From positions 41,739-53,083 of the forward strand of contig MU646539.1 in the NCBI GenBank assembly GCA_026770585.1: DNA of 11,345 bases, read 5' to 3'. This DNA is from Baffinella frigidus (Eukaryota; Cryptophyceae; Cryptomonadales; Baffinellaceae). Shown here one piece after another: positions 5,165-11,021 of this stretch (the first letter of the stretch is position 1; every line of letters starts with the position of its first letter). The notes under the pieces were generated by a model. The model was given only the letters and a program-made list of their open reading frames with translations. It was not told the DNA's origin and made no database searches. The position numbers were made by a program, and so were the translations under genes.

Positions 5165-5938
5165 CTTGCTCTCCAGCGCCGCGTGCGCGGCCTCTTGCGC
5201 CTCGACGCCCCCCGCGTGCGCCCCTGCGATCCGCCCGATCTGCGCCACCAAGTCCGCCTGGGCTGCCTGGAGCTCCGTGAGACTGGGGGGAGGTGGCGGC
5301 GCGCCTGACGCTTCCAGCGGCACGTGCGAGCGCCCGCGCCAGATTTCAGGGCACGCGTGGAGGAGCGCGCCCGGATTTTTCTGGTCCGGGGGGGGCTTCT
5401 CGTTCCCGGCGCCGTCTTGGAGGAGCGCGCGCAGCTGCTCCTCCTGCCGCGCGATTTTCTCCCAGGTGTCGTGCAGCGCCTCCTCCCGCGCCTCTTCCGC
5501 CGCACGCTGCGCGGGCGGCTTCTCGTGCCGATCCACCGCCACGCCGCGCGGCTCTGCGTTCGTCAGGCACTTGGCGAGCCACGCGTCCCCCGTCGCGTCC
5601 CGGTGCGCGGTGTCGTTGCGCGCCACCGGGACCGACCGGGCCGCCACGACGGCCGACACCCACGGAACCGTCCCTGCGTGCTTCACCGTCGCGCCTGCCG
5701 CGATCACGCGGGGAAGGAACGTCGCCGCACTCCCGACCTGGCCGCAGGGTGCTCGGGGTCAGGGCAGGGCTCATTCCGTGGTGGCTGAAGTCCCTCACAG
5801 AATACGAACATTTTCGCACCCCCGCGAGCGGCTTGATCCTTCTTCGTTCCGCACGGGGGTGGCAGCCAGACAAGGCGGGGGGGAGGGTGCGCGCACCTGC
5901 ACTTCCTGCCAGTCGGCCTTTCCCCCCGCCGCCGCCAT
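5165..5938 (-). CDS. First two exons of a coiled-coil protein gene
   Basis: Exon 1 (5938-5897) starts ATG, encodes MAAAGGKADWQEVQ and ends CAG|GTGCGC. The intron (5896-5738) ends GCGGCCAG. Exon 2 (5737-5165) is 573 nt, open, and stays in phase 0. It encodes VGSAATFLPRVIAAGATVKH near its start, then an A/E/R-rich region from about residue 75, a coiled-coil core WEKIARQEEQLRALLQDG, a P-rich linker (SGAPPPPPS), and a second helical part LTELQAAQADLVAQIGRIAG ending ALESK before donor AAG|GTTGAT. Length so far is 205 codons. I chose the ATG because a pyrimidine tract and AG (TCTCTCTCAG|GATGG) directly precede it, which could be a cis or trans acceptor. ARQEEQL recurs in the exon at 665-782. No enzyme motif is seen; a structural or scaffolding role is only a guess. 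Confidence 0.6.
5738..5873 (-). repeat. 136-bp intron-borne repeat, copy 1
   Basis: Most of intron 1 of the minus-strand gene, from TTGTCTGGCTGCCAC to the acceptor CTGCGGCCAG, recurs at 7437-7572 at the same length with about 90% identity. A GCACCCCCG / CGGGGGTGGC pair could form a stem. Both copies end exactly at an acceptor followed by (G/V)GSAA codons, so the duplication included the exon start. Confidence 0.8.
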
Positions 5939-6484
5939 CCTGAGAGAGACAACGGCGCCTCCCGCCGACCTCCCGCCCTTCAGTTGAAATGCTTGACGCT
6001 TTACAATTTACCACACACTCGTTCATCACGTCCTTTTTAAAAAGCGTCCTTCTATTCGTCTGTCCTTTCGACGACAGAGGATATCGAGACATCGAAATCG
6101 AGCCATCCCTGTGCGAAGCTGCCCCCGTCGGTGTGGTGGGGACAGCTCGAGTGTCACTCGAAAGCGTCACAGCCGGTTCCACCCTCGAAACCCGTGACGA
6201 AGAGATGGCGCGCTAAATTTAGCAAACACGGTCCAGAGGCAGGACGGTCCCTGCTCGCGCTCTCCCCTTCCGTCAGTGGAGCGTAGCAGAGAGAGATTGT
6301 TTTTTTGTGTGTCGAGCCGGCGGGCTGTGGTATCTCTCCTCTCTGACAGAAAACAATGATTCTCCCAGCAGAGGCCCCGCACCGAAACGCCCCCGATCGC
6401 AGCTTCTCTCTTCTTCTTCTTGATGACTCTCGATGCCTCAGTAGGCCCTTACGCCTGGCGATCGCAGGAGCCGGAGACAGCGCG
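5939..6484. promoter_or_regulatory. Candidate divergent 5' region
   Basis: This lies between an ATG on the minus strand (5938) and one on the plus strand (6485). It has no foldback element or heptamer array, which is unusual for this window. It includes a T-rich stretch TTGTTTTTTTGTGTG at 6298-6312 and CT-rich tracts near 6404-6421. An open frame runs in phase from an ATG at 6356 into the exon at 6485, so the plus-strand start could be there. No promoter motif can be named with confidence. Confidence 0.35.
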
Positions 6485-6562
6485 ATGTCCAATTCTTGGA
6501 TTCAAGCCCGCTCCGAGTACGGAGCGCCGACCCAAGCCCTGGCCCAGGAGGCATGCGACCAG
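6485..6562 (+). CDS. First exon of a plus-strand gene
   Basis: ATG at 6485 gives 26 codons (MSNSWIQARSEYGAPTQALA, then QEACDQ) ending CGACCAG|GTGAGAGT, a near-ideal donor. The upstream ATG at 6356 (context AACAATGA) is in frame and would add 43 residues (MILPAEAPHR... with SLLLLDD); I prefer 6485 only weakly. Downstream is a 117-bp dispersed repeat and then CCCTAA-type arrays, so the next exon is not identified. The product is unrecognised and the 5' end uncertain. Confidence 0.4.
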
Positions 6563-6564
6563 GT

Positions 6565-6681
6565 GAGAGTATTTATTGATTACAAGACCAGCATGACCAC
6601 ATTCCAAGACCCCCTGCGGGTTTTTTGGTTCTACAAGGATCTGGAGTTCTCTCACACACTACACGTTGTTGTAGAACGGAG
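6565..6681. repeat. ~117-bp dispersed repeat R, copy 1
   Basis: It starts in the candidate donor (GAGAGTATTTATTGATTACA) and runs through CCCCCTGCGGG to CACACTACACGTTG.TGTAG. Copy 2 is at 8464-8582, same orientation, roughly 90% identical. It has small hairpin potential (GACCCCCTGCGGGTT; CTACACGTTGTTGTAG). Confidence 0.85.
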
Positions 6682-6690
6682 GTGTATCCT

Positions 6691-7066
6691 CAACCCTAAC
6701 CCTAACCCTGAACCCTGAACCATGAACCATGAACCATGAACCATGAACCATGAACCATGAACCATGAACCATGAACACTCAACACTACACCAAGCACCCT
6801 GAACCCTAACCCTATCTCAACCCCAACCCCAACCCCTAACCCCTACCCTACCCGACCCGACCAAAAACGCCTCTCCGTACCTCGAAACCCTAACAACCCC
6901 TAACCCCTGACACCTAACCCCGAGCACCTATGCGTCTCGACCATCTCCCCCCCTAGCGTGCGCCGTCGGCTTATCAACTGATCAAATCTCGCTTTTCCCC
7001 TTGAGAACCCCTAACCTCGAACAACGAACCCCTAACCCTGAACCCCTAACACCTAACAACTCCCCC
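6691..7066. repeat. CCCTAA-type heptamer array with AACCATG run
   Basis: Degenerate C-rich heptamers (CCCTAAC, CCCTGAA), then about eight perfect AACCATG units at 6718-6773, then CCCAACC/CCCTAAC variants mixed with unique sequence around 6950-7015. Here the C-rich strand is the plus strand, opposite to the arrays at 1-2150. Confidence 0.9.
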
Positions 7067-7078
7067 CCAGGGGGTGTG

Positions 7079-7123
7079 CTGGGCGACGCGCTCCGGGTTC
7101 GCCAGCCAGCAGCTGCTGGCTGG
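7079..7123. repeat. CTGGGCGACGCG motif copy 1 with 22-bp palindrome
   Basis: The motif CTGGGCGACGCG.TCCGGG, followed by TTCG.CAGCCAGCAG, occurs here, at 7396-7423, at 7734-7767, and split at 8118-8137 / 8295-8317. In this copy 7102-7123 is a perfect palindrome (CCAGCCAGCAG and its complement). On the minus strand the motif reads LSNPERVAQ. Confidence 0.75.
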
Positions 7124-7192
7124 TCCTAGGCAGGTCTTAGGGCCCTACGGTAGGGCGTATGAGCCTACTGGCCACTCAAGAGATACCCCTTA

Positions 7193-7354
7193 CCACACAG
7201 TGGGCTACCAAGGGATTTTCGGCCCGAATCGGGCCACCTTTCTGTTACCTTATCCGTAGGAACCCCCCCTATGTCCCTACGGGTTGCCTACCGTAGGGTC
7301 GTAGGTCTTATCGATCAGGGGTTGTTCAAAATCCCTTGGAAGTCCGCTGTGTGG
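7193..7354 (-). mobile_element. Foldback element B2
   Basis: A 162-bp copy of family B in the opposite orientation to B1, with termini CCACACAGTGG / CCGCTGTGTGG and inner GGCCCGAATCGGGCC and CCTACCGTAGGG blocks. It is the same length as the net insertion at B1. A small relic of the CCTACGGTAGG core also lies at 7143-7153, just outside the element. Confidence 0.85.
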
Positions 7355-7388
7355 GTGGAGAGAGATTGGCCCGCGCATCTTGTAAGAC

Positions 7389-7436
7389 CTCTGTAGCTGG
7401 GCGACGCGGTCCGGGTTCGACAGCCGCGCTCCCGCC
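7389..7436 (-). pseudogene. Duplicate of the intron 1 / exon 2 junction
   Basis: Acceptor CTGCGGCCAG is followed by 16 codons, GGSAAVEPGPRRPATE, and a donor AGAG|GTCTTAC. The start (GGSAA) matches VGSAA at the start of exon 2 at 5737, and the upstream intron copy (7437-7572) matches intron 1, so this is a segmental duplicate. The alternative frame LSNPDRVAQ matches the neighbouring motif copies. Real exon status is unproven. Confidence 0.4.
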
Positions 7437-7572
7437 CTGGCCGCAGGGTGCTCGGGGTCAGGGCAGGGCGCATTCCGTGGTGGCGCAAGTCCCTCACAGA
7501 ATACGAACCTTCCCGCACCCCCGCGAGCGGTTTGGTCCGTCTTCGTTCCGCACGGGGGTGGCAGCCAGACAA
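7437..7572 (-). repeat. 136-bp intron-borne repeat, copy 2
   Basis: Same length as copy 1 at 5738-5873, with scattered substitutions (for example ATTTTCG to CTTCCCG) and no indels that I can see. Confidence 0.8.
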
Positions 7573-7589
7573 TTGCTACTGCCTCGGTG

Positions 7590-7660
7590 TCGTTCGGAGT
7601 TCTCTTCCCAGATTTGGAGTCGGAGTTCCCCTCCCAGAGTCGGAGTCGGAGTTCCCATCC
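7590..7660. repeat. GGAGTC/GTTCCC short tandem repeat
   Basis: Imperfect units around GAGTCGGAGTTCCC(C/A)TCCC. Confidence 0.7.
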
Positions 7661-7733
7661 TACCCACACTACCCACACGGGGGGGTGCGCGCGAACACCT
7701 AACACATACCCCCTACCCAACCAGGGGATGCGC

Positions 7734-7767
7734 TGGGCGACGCGTTCCGGGTTCGACAGCCAGCAGG
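7734..7767 (-). repeat. CTGGGCGACGCG motif copy 3
   Basis: The intact motif, reading [14 protein letters not shown] on the minus strand. It is flanked on the plus strand by ACCAGGGGATGCG, also present at copy 4 (CCCAGGGGATGCG), so the repeated unit is longer than the core. Confidence 0.65.
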
Positions 7768-7841
7768 TGCCGGGGTTAATCCGGGGACATGTTTGGTTTA
7801 AAATAGAATGGATCCCTCTGTGTTCATAGGAGTTAAGACGA

Positions 7842-7905
7842 AGGTTAATTAGGGCCCTAAGCAAATTTAATTAGGGCCATAATCCGGTTTGATCGGCCAT
7901 TTTCT
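7842..7905. repeat. TTAATTAGGGCCCTAA repeat, copy 1
   Basis: GGTTAATTAGGGCCCTAAG, then AAATTTAATTAGG(A/G)CC.(G/T)AA and GGCCATTTTCTT. Related copies lie at 9319-9390 and 9555-9620. It contains the 12-bp palindrome TTAGGGCCCTAA. Confidence 0.75.
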
Positions 7906-8117
7906 TTTAGATTAAACATGTTCCCGGATGAGTTTGGGTTTATGGTGTTGGGTTTGGTGAGTGGCGTAGCGGGAGTGGCATGACATGTGGCGCTACAGGC
8001 GGGCTTGTTGGTGGTGTTACAAAATCTTATTGACGACGAGAGTAGCTTGCCCCACCCTATTTTGCAAAATCGCCAAGGGTATACCCCCTTGCCTTTTTTA
8101 ATCGGCCCAGGGGATGC
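7906..8117. other. Unassigned stretch
   Basis: No supported exon. It contains AACATGTTCCCGGATGAG (also near 4416 as AACATGTGCCCGGATGAG), a GGTGTTGGGTTTGGTGAG stretch like that at 8725, and a perfect 12-bp palindrome ATTTTGCAAAAT near 8059. Confidence 0.4.
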
Positions 8118-8175
8118 GCTGGGCGACGCGGTCCAGGTCACGAGAGAAAGAGAGAGAGAGAAGGAGAGAGAGAGT

Positions 8176-8206
<31 letters not shown>

Positions 8207-8207
8207 G

Positions 8208-8250
<43 letters not shown>

Positions 8251-8317
8251 CGCGCGAGAGAGAGAGAGAGAGAGGGAAGGGGGCGAGAGTGACCGGGTCG
8301 ACAGCCAGCAGGCGCCG
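8118..8317. repeat. Motif copy 4 split by a GA microsatellite
   Basis: CTGGGCGACGCGGTCCAGGT at the left and GACCGGGTCGACAGCCAGCA at the right are the two halves of the motif, about 150 bp apart. Between them is (GA)n, 8141-8289, with a CGCGCGCG interruption. The borders GGTCACGAGAG / GAGAGTGACC are inverted relative to each other, so the tract probably expanded from a small insertion rather than slipping in place. Confidence 0.75.
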
Positions 8318-8350
8318 GGTTTGAGAGATAATTTATTGATCAAAAGGACG

Positions 8351-8390
8351 CATGGCCTTTCTACAGAACAAGTTCCGGTGTCCGCCTATG
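8351..8390. repeat. 40-bp perfect inverted repeat, left copy
   Basis: CATGGCCTTTCTACAGAACA and the next 20 bases reappear without a mismatch as the reverse complement at 9884-9923. The adjacent CTCGAAGAACCTCAAGGACC also has inverted relatives at 9527-9547 and 9853-9870. Confidence 0.9.
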
Positions 8391-8404
8391 TTCCTATGTT
8401 GGTA

Positions 8405-8455
8405 GCTCGAAGAACCTCAAGGACCTAGGGGAGCTCGAAGAACCTCAAGGACCTA
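8405..8455. repeat. 28-bp tandem duplication
   Basis: Two copies of GCTCGAAGAACCTCAAGGAC with spacer CTAGGGGA. Confidence 0.85.
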
Positions 8456-8463
8456 AAAGTAAC

Positions 8464-8582
8464 GAGAGAATTCATTGATTACAAGACCAGCATGACCACA
8501 TTCTAAGACCCCCTGCGGGGGTTTTGGCACTACAAGGATCTGGAGTTGTCTCACACACTACACGTTGGTGTAGACCGGAGAC
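8464..8582. repeat. ~117-bp dispersed repeat R, copy 2
   Basis: Matches 6565-6681. Here GACCCCCTGCGGGGGTTTT and CTACACGTTGGTGTAG form better hairpins than in copy 1. The donor-like GTGAGAGT of copy 1 is GTAACGAGAG here. Confidence 0.8.
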
Positions 8583-8611
8583 CAAGGCGCGAACACCCCC
8601 GTCTCGGGGGA

Positions 8612-8727
8612 AAGGGTCTGGGTTTATGGTTTATGGTGTTTGGTTTAGGGTATGGTGTTTGGTTTAGGGTATATGGTGTTTGGTTTAGGGTATTGGGTTT
8701 ATGGTGTTTGGTTTAGGGTATTGGGTC
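8612..8727. repeat. TATGGTGTTTGGTTTAGGG tandem array
   Basis: About five irregular units built on GGTTTAGGGTA with TATGGTGTTT insertions; a higher-order derivative of the TTTAGGG heptamer. Confidence 0.85.
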
Positions 8728-8777
8728 TGGTGAGCCGCGTAGCGGGACAGGATGCGAGGCGTGTCAGCGATACACAC

Positions 8778-8891
8778 CCACCAACCACCAGAAGAGAACC
8801 AAATCGAAGAATGCCAAACGTTGATTTCCCCTGATTTCCCCTGCTGCAGGGGAAATCAACTTTCCTTTGGTTCACTTCTGGTGGCTGGTGG
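8778..8891. mobile_element. Foldback element E4 (CCACCAACC family)
   Basis: A 114-bp hairpin with termini CCACCAACCACCAGAAG / CTTCTGGTGGCTGGTGG, centre TTGATTTCCCCTG-CTG-CAGGGGAAATCAA, and an extra tandem GATTTCCCCT in the left arm. Flanks AC (8776-8777) and AC (8892-8893) indicate a 2-bp duplication. Confidence 0.85.
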
Positions 8892-8919
8892 ACAGCACCG
8901 CGACACGCGTCGGAACCCT

Positions 8920-9060
8920 CCACCAGCCATCCCAAGTGGCTCAAATAGTGCTCTGGGGCATTTTCGATTTTTCCTTGGATCGGGGTCGGATCCGACCCCG
9001 ATCCAAGGTAAATCGAAACTGCCCCAGAGCACTATTTGAGCCACTTTCAAGGGCTAGTGG
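8920..9060. mobile_element. Foldback element E5 (CCAC.AGCC variant)
   Basis: A 141-bp hairpin with termini CCACCAGCCATCCCAAGTGG / CCACTAGCCCTTGAAAGTGG, shared arm CTCAAATAGTGCTCTGGGGCA, and a perfect 36-bp central palindrome (CCTTGGATCGGGGTCGGA and its complement). Flanks are CT (8918-8919) and CT (9061-9062). It lies 28 bp from E4. Confidence 0.85.
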
Positions 9061-9164
9061 CTAGCTCTGCCTCACAACAGCTAGCAGGTGTCCCACCTCC
9101 AACTTCCCCTTGGTAGCCACACAGGTGTGTGGAATTCACGTCGGCGAGCTCTCCGCAGCTGAAT

Positions 9165-9310
9165 TTCATCTCGAAAGATAACTGAACCAGTTCCCTAATT
9201 AGCGTTTTCATTTAATTAGGAGGCCTAATTAAATCTACTATGCCCTAACTAATTTCTCCTATTCAACCTCCTATTGAAAAGGAACTGATTCAGTTATCTT
9301 CCGAGATGAA
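9165..9310. mobile_element. AT-rich foldback element H
   Basis: The arms TTCATCTCG.AAGATAACTGAA.CAGTTCC pair with GGAACTGATTCAGTTATCTTCCGAGATGAA, around an AATTAGG-rich centre that can pair internally. Flanks AT/AT (9163-9164, 9311-9312) fit a 2-bp duplication, but AT is self-complementary so the border is ambiguous. Confidence 0.75.
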
Positions 9311-9318
9311 ATCCCCCA

Positions 9319-9395
9319 CTCAATTAGATCCCTAAGTAAATTTAATTAGGACCAGAACCCGATTTGTTAGGCCATTTTCTTCAAAATTAACCGTG
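9319..9395. repeat. TTAATTAGG repeat, copy 2
   Basis: ATCCCTAAGTAAATTTAATTAGGACCAGAACCCGATTTG...GGCCATTTTCTT, related to 7842-7905. It leads directly into the kinase-like exon at 9419. Confidence 0.7.
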
Positions 9396-9418
9396 TGGTA
9401 ATTTTCGCACGAACACAG

Positions 9419-9520
9419 CTGGAGAACTTCGGGTTGGTGCTGCGCATCACGCTACCGCGATTCATTCCTCCCGAGATGCTCTCGTCCCCGCGCAAGATCG
9501 GCCAGGGCAGCTTCGGTCGA
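9419..9520 (+). CDS. Kinase-like glycine-loop exon, copy K1
   Basis: After an acceptor-like CGAACACAG, 34 open codons read LENFGLVLRITLPRFIPPEM, then LSSPRKIGQGSFGR. KIGQGSFG fits the GxGxxG ATP-binding loop of eukaryotic protein kinases. TTCG|GTCGAC offers a donor right after the loop. The expected following strand with the invariant Lys (VAxK) is not found downstream. Three shorter copies follow, each containing part of the loop, so this exon was amplified and at least some copies are dead. A chance match to an eight-residue loop cannot be excluded, but the upstream 26 codons are also open and compositionally protein-like. Confidence 0.4.
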
Positions 9521-9554
9521 CCCCCATCCGTTAGGTCCTTCGAGTTGGACCAAG

Positions 9555-9620
9555 GTTAATTAGGGCCCTCAGTAAATTTAATTAGGACCAGAACCCGGAT
9601 TTAATTAGGACCAGAACGAC
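9555..9620. repeat. TTAATTAGG repeat, copy 3
   Basis: GGTTAATTAGGGCCCTCAGT, then AAATTTAATTAGGACCAGAA, with an added internal duplication of GGATTTAATTAGGACCAGAA. Confidence 0.75.
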
Positions 9621-9639
9621 GGATTTGTACCACAAAATG

Positions 9640-9689
9640 ATGCTCTCGTCCCCGCGCAAGATCGGCAAAGTAAGCTTCGGTCGACCCCC
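9640..9689 (+). pseudogene. Glycine-loop exon copy K2
   Basis: ATGCTCTCGTCCCCGCGCAA onward matches K1 (MLSSPRKIG), but the loop reads KIGKVSFGR, losing the second glycine of GxGxxG. Confidence 0.6.
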
Positions 9690-9806
9690 AAACCCTAAAC
9701 CCCCAACAGCCCGAGTGTGTTTTTGTTTGGTTTAGGGTTTTTCAGGGCCGAACCCCAAACCCCAACAGCCCCCCCCAAATGGTCTTAGGGCTTAGGGTTT
9801 CGGGCC
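9690..9806. repeat. Heptamer-like and AACAGCCC repeats between K copies
   Basis: AAACCC(C)AACAGCCC and GGTTTAGGG/CTTAGGGTTTCGGG segments. The same motifs recur at about 9939-9990 and 10021-10070, making a dimeric repeat with a spacing of about 325 bp. Confidence 0.75.
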
Positions 9807-9811
9807 AATCT

Positions 9812-9851
9812 TGCGCAAGATCGGCCAGGGCAGCTTTGGTCGACCCCCATC
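9812..9851 (+). pseudogene. Glycine-loop exon copy K3
   Basis: CGCAAGATCGGCCAGGGCAG and CTTTGGTCGACCCCCATCC keep RKIGQGSFGR but nothing upstream of it. It is 323 bp from the matching point in K1, and its 3' flank (CCATCCTTCAGGTCC) matches the K1 flank. Confidence 0.6.
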
Positions 9852-9883
9852 CTTCAGGTCCTTTAGGTCCTGTTAACTCCCAC

Positions 9884-9923
9884 CATAGGCGGACACCGGA
9901 ACTTGTTCTGTAGAAAGGCCATG
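9884..9923. repeat. 40-bp perfect inverted repeat, right copy
   Basis: Exact reverse complement of 8351-8390. Confidence 0.9.
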
Positions 9924-9994
9924 CTTCCTTTCGGATCGCAACGCCAACAGCCCCCCCAAAAAACTGGTCTTTGGGATTAGGGTTTCGGGTTCTG

Positions 9995-10017
9995 CAGGGC
10001 AGCTTCGGTCAACCCCC
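9995..10017 (+). pseudogene. Glycine-loop exon fragment K4
   Basis: CAGGGCAGCTTCGGTCAACC only. Its flank (AACAGCCCGAGTGTTGTTATTTGG) parallels that of K2. Confidence 0.5.
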
Positions 10018-10174
10018 ACACGCTACGCCCCAACAGCCCGAGTGTTGTTATTTGGTTGAGGGTTTAGGTGGTGCACCTCTCCCCTTGGCGTGAAGCGTGT
10101 TTGTCAATTTATTCAACCTCGATGTCCCCCCTTTTCCCGAAACACTAATGTAGCATAAGCCCTAATGTAGCATA

Positions 10175-10198
10175 TAGCATGACCGCCCGGTCATGCTA
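10175..10198. repeat. Perfect hairpin TAGCATGACC / GGTCATGCTA
   Basis: A 10-bp stem with a GCCC loop, next to tandem CTAATGTAGCATA copies at 10146-10172. Confidence 0.75.
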
Positions 10199-10240
10199 CA
10201 GTAAGCCTACCATCACTGTAGCAGGCCAACGGGGGCTCCA

Positions 10241-10350
10241 CGGATACAGTCCATCTAAACAATTTGTGTGATATACGGATACAGTCCATCTAAACTATGT
10301 GTACGATATTACGATACCGATACAGTCCATCTAAACGATTTGTGCGATAT
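10241..10350. repeat. Three tandem 35-41-bp repeats
   Basis: Units start (C)GATACAGTCCATCTAAAC and end T.TGTG.GATAT. The starts GATACAGT are at 10243, 10278 and 10319. The last unit leads into GATATTGAGCGCACAGCTGC, a sequence repeated near 10911. Confidence 0.85.
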
Positions 10351-10376
10351 TGAGCGCACAGCTGCGGGGCCGCTCT

Positions 10377-10537
10377 CCGCACAGCGGACTTCGAAGGGGT
10401 TTCGAATAAACCCTAAGCGATAAGACTTAGGTGCCTACGGTAGGCAACCCGTAGGGACATAGGGGGGTTCCTACGGATAAGGCAACAAAAAGGTGGCCCG
10501 ATTTGGGCCGAAACCCCCTTTGTAGCCGCCTGTTTGG
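10377..10537 (+). mobile_element. Foldback element B3
   Basis: 161-bp copy of family B with decayed ends (CCGCACAGCGG / CCGCCTGTTTGG). It is followed after 6 bp by element A2. Confidence 0.8.
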
Positions 10538-10543
10538 GTATAA

Positions 10544-10698
10544 TGCCACAAGCTAACGCCAGCGGACCCCTTAGCCTAGAACCCCCCCCTCATCCTACGA
10601 CGTTTAAACCAAAAAGGGCTTTCAAAGTCGTAGGAAGAGGGCTCCTACCGTAGGCAATCCGTAGGCTCTAAGTACCTCGCTGGCGTTAGCTTTTTGCA
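10544..10698. mobile_element. Foldback element A2
   Basis: 155-bp copy of A1 with termini TGCCACAAGCTAACGCCAGC / TGCAAAAAGCTAACGCCAGC. It differs mainly by loss of one CGGTAG block in the left arm. TAATGCCA precedes the left end in both copies. Confidence 0.85.
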
Positions 10699-10725
10699 TG
10701 AGGTAGTTGTAAAGCAAACCCAGCT

Positions 10726-10800
10726 GTAGGGGGGGGTCCCTGCGGATAAGGTAACGGAAAGGAGGCGCGATGTGGCCCGAACATCCCTTCGAAGAGCGCG
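10726..10800 (+). mobile_element. Family B fragment B5
   Basis: GGGGTCCCTGCGGATAAGGT, then AACGGAAA and a TGGCCCGA block; the right half of family B with an altered end. Confidence 0.6.
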
Positions 10801-10853
10801 GCCCTCCGAGACAAAAGTCGAGAGTGGAACGTCTCAAAGCAAAAGTGGAACCT

Positions 10854-10873
10854 CCGTTACCTTAAGGTAACGG
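10854..10873. repeat. Perfect 20-bp palindrome
   Basis: CCGTTACCTT joined to its own complement AAGGTAACGG. The half-site CCGTTACCTTA occurs inside every family B copy, so this may be a head-to-head junction of two B fragments. Confidence 0.85.
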
Positions 10874-10943
10874 TGGATTCTTAAGTTGACGCGCTGGGTG
10901 TTCGCAGGAACGATATTCAGCGCGCAGCTGCGAGGACGCCCGG

Positions 10944-11010
10944 TCGCTGTCAAACGGGTCCAGCTGGGGCGCACCACGCGTGAGACCGGACAGCGGTTGG
11001 AACCCGAAAC
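10944..11010. repeat. 67-bp direct repeat, copy 1
   Basis: TCGCTGTCAAACGGGTCCAG ... CAGCGGTTGGAACCCGAA; copy 2 at 11137-11203. Confidence 0.9.
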
Positions 11011-11021
11011 CGGGATTTCCT

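Noticed and set aside
5738-5873. The 136-bp repeat as a structured ncRNA (snRNA or SRP)
   Set aside because: No recognisable snRNA motifs such as a U1 5' arm, U2 branch-pairing region or U6 ACAGAG box, and only one modest stem. It behaves as intron sequence.
5166-5987. Long plus-strand open frames (up to 273 codons) opposite the minus-strand exon 2
   Set aside because: The region is GC-rich and open in most frames. The plus-strand products are Arg/Ala/Ser-rich without motifs, while the minus frame shows heptads and motifs shared with other exons.
7396-7423. CGGGTTCGACAGCC as a tRNA B-box or tRNA-derived SINE
   Set aside because: No A-box at the right distance, no cloverleaf stems, and the third block of the B-box does not match. 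The motif is better explained as a short coding-like repeat.
8098-8428. Open frames across the GA tract encoding RERERE or SLSLSL
   Set aside because: They are translations of a microsatellite.
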